From: Watersipora subatra
Taxonomy: Eukaryota; Bryozoa; Gymnolaemata; Cheilostomatida; Watersiporidae
NCBI RefSeq assembly: GCF_963576615.1
Contig: NC_088718.1
Span: forward strand, 27,210,377 to 27,274,376
Reading direction: 5' to 3'
DNA length: 64,000 nt
Positions within the stretch are counted from its first letter, which is position 1; each line of letters opens with the position of its first letter. The notes beneath the pieces are model-generated. The model searched no databases. It was not told the DNA's origin and saw nothing but the letters and a program-made list of their open reading frames with translations. The position numbers and the translations under genes are program-made. Below, piece by piece: positions 60,322-64,000 of the stretch.

Positions 60322-60420
60322 GAATGCCCGGCGTAGCGTCGCACAGGTAATAAAAACAGTTTATAAACAGTGGCAGGTAGTGTAAAGGTAATATAGTAGG
60401 TAAAGTAATGGAACATTTAT
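60322..60420. repeat. Dispersed repeat related to 24208-24420
   Basis: tgaatgcccggcgtagcgtc, gcacaggtaataaaaacagt, ttataaacagtggcaggtag. The most complete form of the shared start. Confidence 0.5.
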
Positions 60421-60454
60421 AAGTTTTTATTACCCATGCAACGTTGGACAGTCA

Positions 60455-60497
60455 CCTATTATATATATATTATATATATAATATATATAATATATTC

Positions 60498-60531
<34 letters not shown>

Positions 60532-60634
60532 CTGATGAAGAAGATATAGCTTGGTATAGAAGATATAGAAGTTTCATGGTAACAACCATGAAACCTTAAG
60601 TTGTAAAATGTTTTAAAAGTTTTCAGTTCTTAAT

Positions 60635-60670
<36 letters not shown>
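60455..60670. repeat. (TA)n tracts
   Basis: Long alternating TA runs at about 60460-60530 and 60640-60668, with a small gttaccatgaaac-type inverted repeat (gtttcatggtaac / aaccatgaaacc) between them at about 60568-60595. Confidence 0.9.
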
Positions 60671-60671
<1 letters not shown>

Positions 60672-60694
60672 GTAGAAATAAGCTGGCACTTATA

Positions 60695-60874
60695 TACAGA
60701 CCTGCCAACCCAAAAGTGGGGCAATGCGTGAGATTTGGTTTTGGGGCAATTGATGTATCAATGATAGTATATATAAAATTGTGGAAATTGGGGCAAAAAT
60801 CTCACGCATTTTCATTTTTTCTTTGGGGTGATTGCGTGAGTCTCACACCCAAAGCGTGTGAGTTGGCAGGTATG
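60695..60874. mobile_element. 180-bp hAT-type MITE
   Basis: Ends cagacctgccaac and gttggcaggtatg (13-bp imperfect TIR), with the exact 8-bp duplication cttatata on both sides (60687-60694, 60875-60882). The interior is itself roughly palindromic (gcaatgcgtgaga .. tctcacgcattt). Confidence 0.93.
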
Positions 60875-60882
60875 CTTATATA

Positions 60883-62918
60883 TACATATATACCAATTCG
60901 GTGTATGGCGAAACATACTGTTATAACAATAGTTCAATAAAGTAGCACAAAAAAGGAATTGATGTTGACCAAGCCAGTTTAAAACATCTAATTTGTTTTT
61001 ATATCTATTATTGCACGCAATGATTTGTTAAATATTTCTAAATCATATACTACTTTAGTATTTAGACTGAGCACAATGAATAGATGATTTCATTTATCAG
61101 ATATTTTATGACACGAAAAATGACTGGACTTTGTTGGAATCGGTGTTTAGATGATAGGATTACAAAAAGTGTGATTGTCATATTTTCATATCATCATAAT
61201 AATCTAGCTTATTTTTGCAGTTTAACTTTTTGCATCGTAGAACTAAGCAGGATTCTTTTCTGAAGAACTGTTGCATATGTTCTTGTTTTGTATAACGAAA
61301 TTACGCGGAAGAAAACTATCAAATTTTTTATTTTATTCAAGCTTAAAAAATAATACATCCACCATTTCTTTTTTCCTCCTATGAGCTATTGCTGTAACAA
61401 ATCGGCATTACCTATACATGGGGTTTTCAAAGAACAAAGGATGAAAATATGTCACTTTTAAAAACTGCAAAACTCTTCTACCACCATTTCAAACGTAATA
61501 CAACCAAACAAAACTATTAACAAAAGAGCAAATTAATAATAAGAGAACTCGAACTTGGTCGACAGAAGTTTTAAACTAACAACAATAATACGTCAGTTAC
61601 ATAATAAGGTATTAAATTTTTCGTACAAAACATACCGTCAATACCTTTACTCAAGAATGGCAATATCAGTTTGGAAGCGTAAGGCGCGATCTTACAACAT
61701 AGCATCAGCAGATGTACAAAATTGTAGTTTTCGGTATCATGTGACGGACTTATTTAATTATAGCGGTTGAAAGAATGGCTATCAACATTACTTGGGCTGT
61801 CTTGAGATAGCATCCTTACTAAAGAAGGCGAACGGGCTATAATCGGGAACTGTCCGGAGAATTTTCAACAATATGACGCAAATGTACCTACAGTAATTCG
61901 GGGTCGTGGGAATTTTTGACCAGTCTCGACAAACCCGAATAGGGAAATCTCGAATAAGTTGGTTACAATCTCGGACCATATCAGAAAGCCATCAGTGTTG
62001 TACCTTGACTACACTTAGAAAATAATTAATGTGAACAAAGTTTGGAAAAGTTCAAACAGTAAACAAAATAATTAGCTGTTGGCTATACTATTACCAGAAT
62101 AAAACGCAATCTCAAATAATTCTACGACTGTCATTTCGCAAGTGTGCACAAGTAGAAGTTGTCTGTTCCCTAAACAACTTATCAAAAGGCCCACAACTTC
62201 AACTTATAGGGATAATTCATTATTGCCGTCAGTGGTCATGGGGCTCACGGTAAATTAGGAGAGAACTAATCAAACCGACCAAATCTGAATATTCTTGGGA
62301 AAGAGCAAAAATGCCCACTGGCCTTGATTATGTTAGAATAAAAACTCTGATGTGAGACACGATCTGACGTAGAATTGCCTGTGTATTATTCAACACTAAT
62401 GCAAAGGTATAATTATGAGAATTGTGAAGCAACAATAAACCAGGTGGTTACAGGTTATGTGTTGCTCAGATTTCTAAATGACTCAAAAGTGCAAGTGTGA
62501 AATACTAACACATGCTGGTGTATGCAAAAAACTACCAGTACATGCTAATTCAGCATATGATGGACGGAAAAGGGGAAATTGAAAACGATGTGAAAACAAT
62601 ATGAGCTTGTGCCGAAGATGTCAGGTCTATCCATTATTATTGACAAGTGGCATGCACTGGTGAACAACTAACTACTAGAAAACAGAGCAGACAGTTTCAC
62701 ACAGGGGTATAAATATGCACATCCATAAAAATGACCTGAATGACTGACTTCATAATGCATATGAAGTGAAACCTTAATTTTTACAAAGTAGCTGGGTGAT
62801 AAGGCAAAGAAATAGCAGAAATAACAGAGAGGAATCCAGTTTACAAAAACCATCCAGATATCCATGTCAGTCTATTCGAATATGTACTCCATTAAATAGA
62901 ACTGTTTTTTTTATATAC
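60883..62918. other. Gene-free stretch
   Basis: AT-rich unique sequence. No exon, tRNA or named repeat. Short frames at 61555-61979 overlap on both strands. Confidence 0.45.
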
Positions 62919-63068
62919 ATGCTCTCACAACTCCTGACATATACTGTGTGGTTACGTTGATAGAAATGTGAACTTGATGTGATGTATACCCTGTATACAT
63001 ATTGTCACTTTAAGTTCGCATTTACATCTACATGGCCATACAACATATATCAGGAGTTGTGGGGACAT
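62919..63068. repeat. About 150-bp imperfect palindrome (foldback MITE)
   Basis: catgctctcacaactcctga at the left matches the inverse of tcaggagttgtggggacatg at the right. Homology continues inward over about 65-70 bp per arm (gtgtggttacgttgatagaa against its counterpart near 63040). Confidence 0.8.
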
Positions 63069-63257
63069 GCGTACAGAGACGCCAACTCAAATTTTTACTT
63101 TTAGGAACTGAAGAAATGATAGTTGATGTTGCAATGAGTTATTTGTTATAGTGAAATGAAATTTCTGTTGTCAGCAAAAGTTGCGGTGCTAACAAAATGG
63201 CTTATTAAGAAGTTTCTTGTTCCTAACCAAGTATAAACCGTTAAGAATAAAGCTAAC

Positions 63258-63300
63258 CTTTCACAGCTCTACGGCTGTTTCAGCCTTAGAGCTGTGAAAG
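63258..63300. repeat. 20-bp hairpin, 3-nt loop
   Basis: ctttcacagctctacggctg, ttt, cagccttagagctgtgaaag; one mismatch. Confidence 0.85.
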
Positions 63301-64000
63301 ATGCTATAAAAATAACACGAGTAAAGTGTAATAGTTTATCTCTCAATGCAGCTTTAGCTGTTGATGCTACCATCTGTTCTCTTATAACAAAACAGCTGCA
63401 CAGATTTGATTGAAAGGTTGAACTTTTGATGCATGAACCAGGAGATATCAACTGCAAACACAATTGGCCATTGTTTTCACCTGGTTGTTACTGCTGTTAA
63501 AAATTAAGAGACTGCTCAATAATTCAAGACGAGTGGTTCATCCCGACGCCCTTGCCAGAGACATGTTAATTCATTTAATCGCCACATATTGCACACCATT
63601 ATATGCAGAAATTTCTCCTTGTTCTAGCAGAATATAGCAGAAACTTTCCAGCCTCAGCTTATTGCAGAGGTGATAAAATTAGTGTCTTCTTGTTATATTT
63701 TCAGTGTCTGATCACAAATCACTTTACATACCTCCAATAGCCCTTTTTCAGAGCCAGCAATGATTACAAGAGTTGTTCAAAATAAGATGCAGTAGTATCA
63801 CAAAATTAATTAGTTGAGAATACAATAAGTGAATAACTAGGCTATCTTTTGATTTTAGTCAGTTGTGTACGCATTTTCATTGAATAAAATTAATTGCCAA
63901 ATCTCTCGGATTGTTGAAAACTCACAAAATAATCATTAGAAAATTCTGTATCTAATGATATATGGTTATTTCTAGCAAAATGAATGCAGTAAACCATTAC
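63301..64000. other. Right edge, nothing assigned
   Basis: No exon or repeat recognised. Confidence 0.4.

Overview
The window is eukaryotic and most likely comes from a marine invertebrate animal. It is AT-rich, and its genes are split into many short exons with GT..AG introns. It is crowded with minisatellites, tRNA-derived SINEs, decayed non-LTR retrotransposons and short DNA transposons. I could not identify the species; a spiralian (lophotrochozoan-type) animal is a guess from the repeat types only. No bacterial features, CRISPR arrays, rRNA or convincing stand-alone tRNA genes were seen. Open frames of 60-110 codons scattered through the window are mostly chance or repeat artefacts.

Two host genes can be rebuilt exon by exon, both on the minus strand. 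(1) A GDP-L-fucose synthase (GFUS/TSTA3) homologue has nine coding exons between 21854 (ATG) and 3880 (stop): 999 nt, 332 aa, every junction in phase. It carries Phe in place of the catalytic Tyr of the YxxxK motif. A 32-bp minisatellite has grown out of the exon 7/intron 7 boundary. (2) A facilitated sugar transporter of the SLC2A/GLUT family has twelve coding exons between 54662 (ATG) and 28683 (stop): 1611 nt, 536 aa, every junction in phase.

At the left edge (1-2800) are pieces of a second GFUS-like gene. Its first coding exon lies on the minus strand (312-402), but exons 2 and 3 lie on the plus strand (2226-2313, 2685-2799), so the copy is rearranged or misassembled.

The introns hold the mobile DNA. 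The GFUS introns contain a decayed LINE (8600-10300), a pair of 5'-truncated LINE tails with a restriction-like-endonuclease type C-terminus (11548-13507) and a 3-kb array with an EcoRI site in most units (17400-20345). The SLC2A introns contain a near-intact, probably young LTR element with gag and protease only (40980-44446), in which the two coding regions are joined in frame across a UGA-CUAG stop. They also hold hAT-like elements (44791-45923, 48216-49197), a long-TIR foldback nested in a TA-flanked element (33527-35337), a 1.7-kb 36-bp array (37250-38935) and two copies of a TIR repeat. To the right (54690-64000) there is an RTE-like LINE remnant (56820-58476), a 180-bp hAT-type MITE with an exact 8-bp duplication (60695-60874) and otherwise sequence I cannot assign.

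Exon coordinates were set by reading frame plus splice consensus and are firm to a base. Limits of old repeats are approximate.
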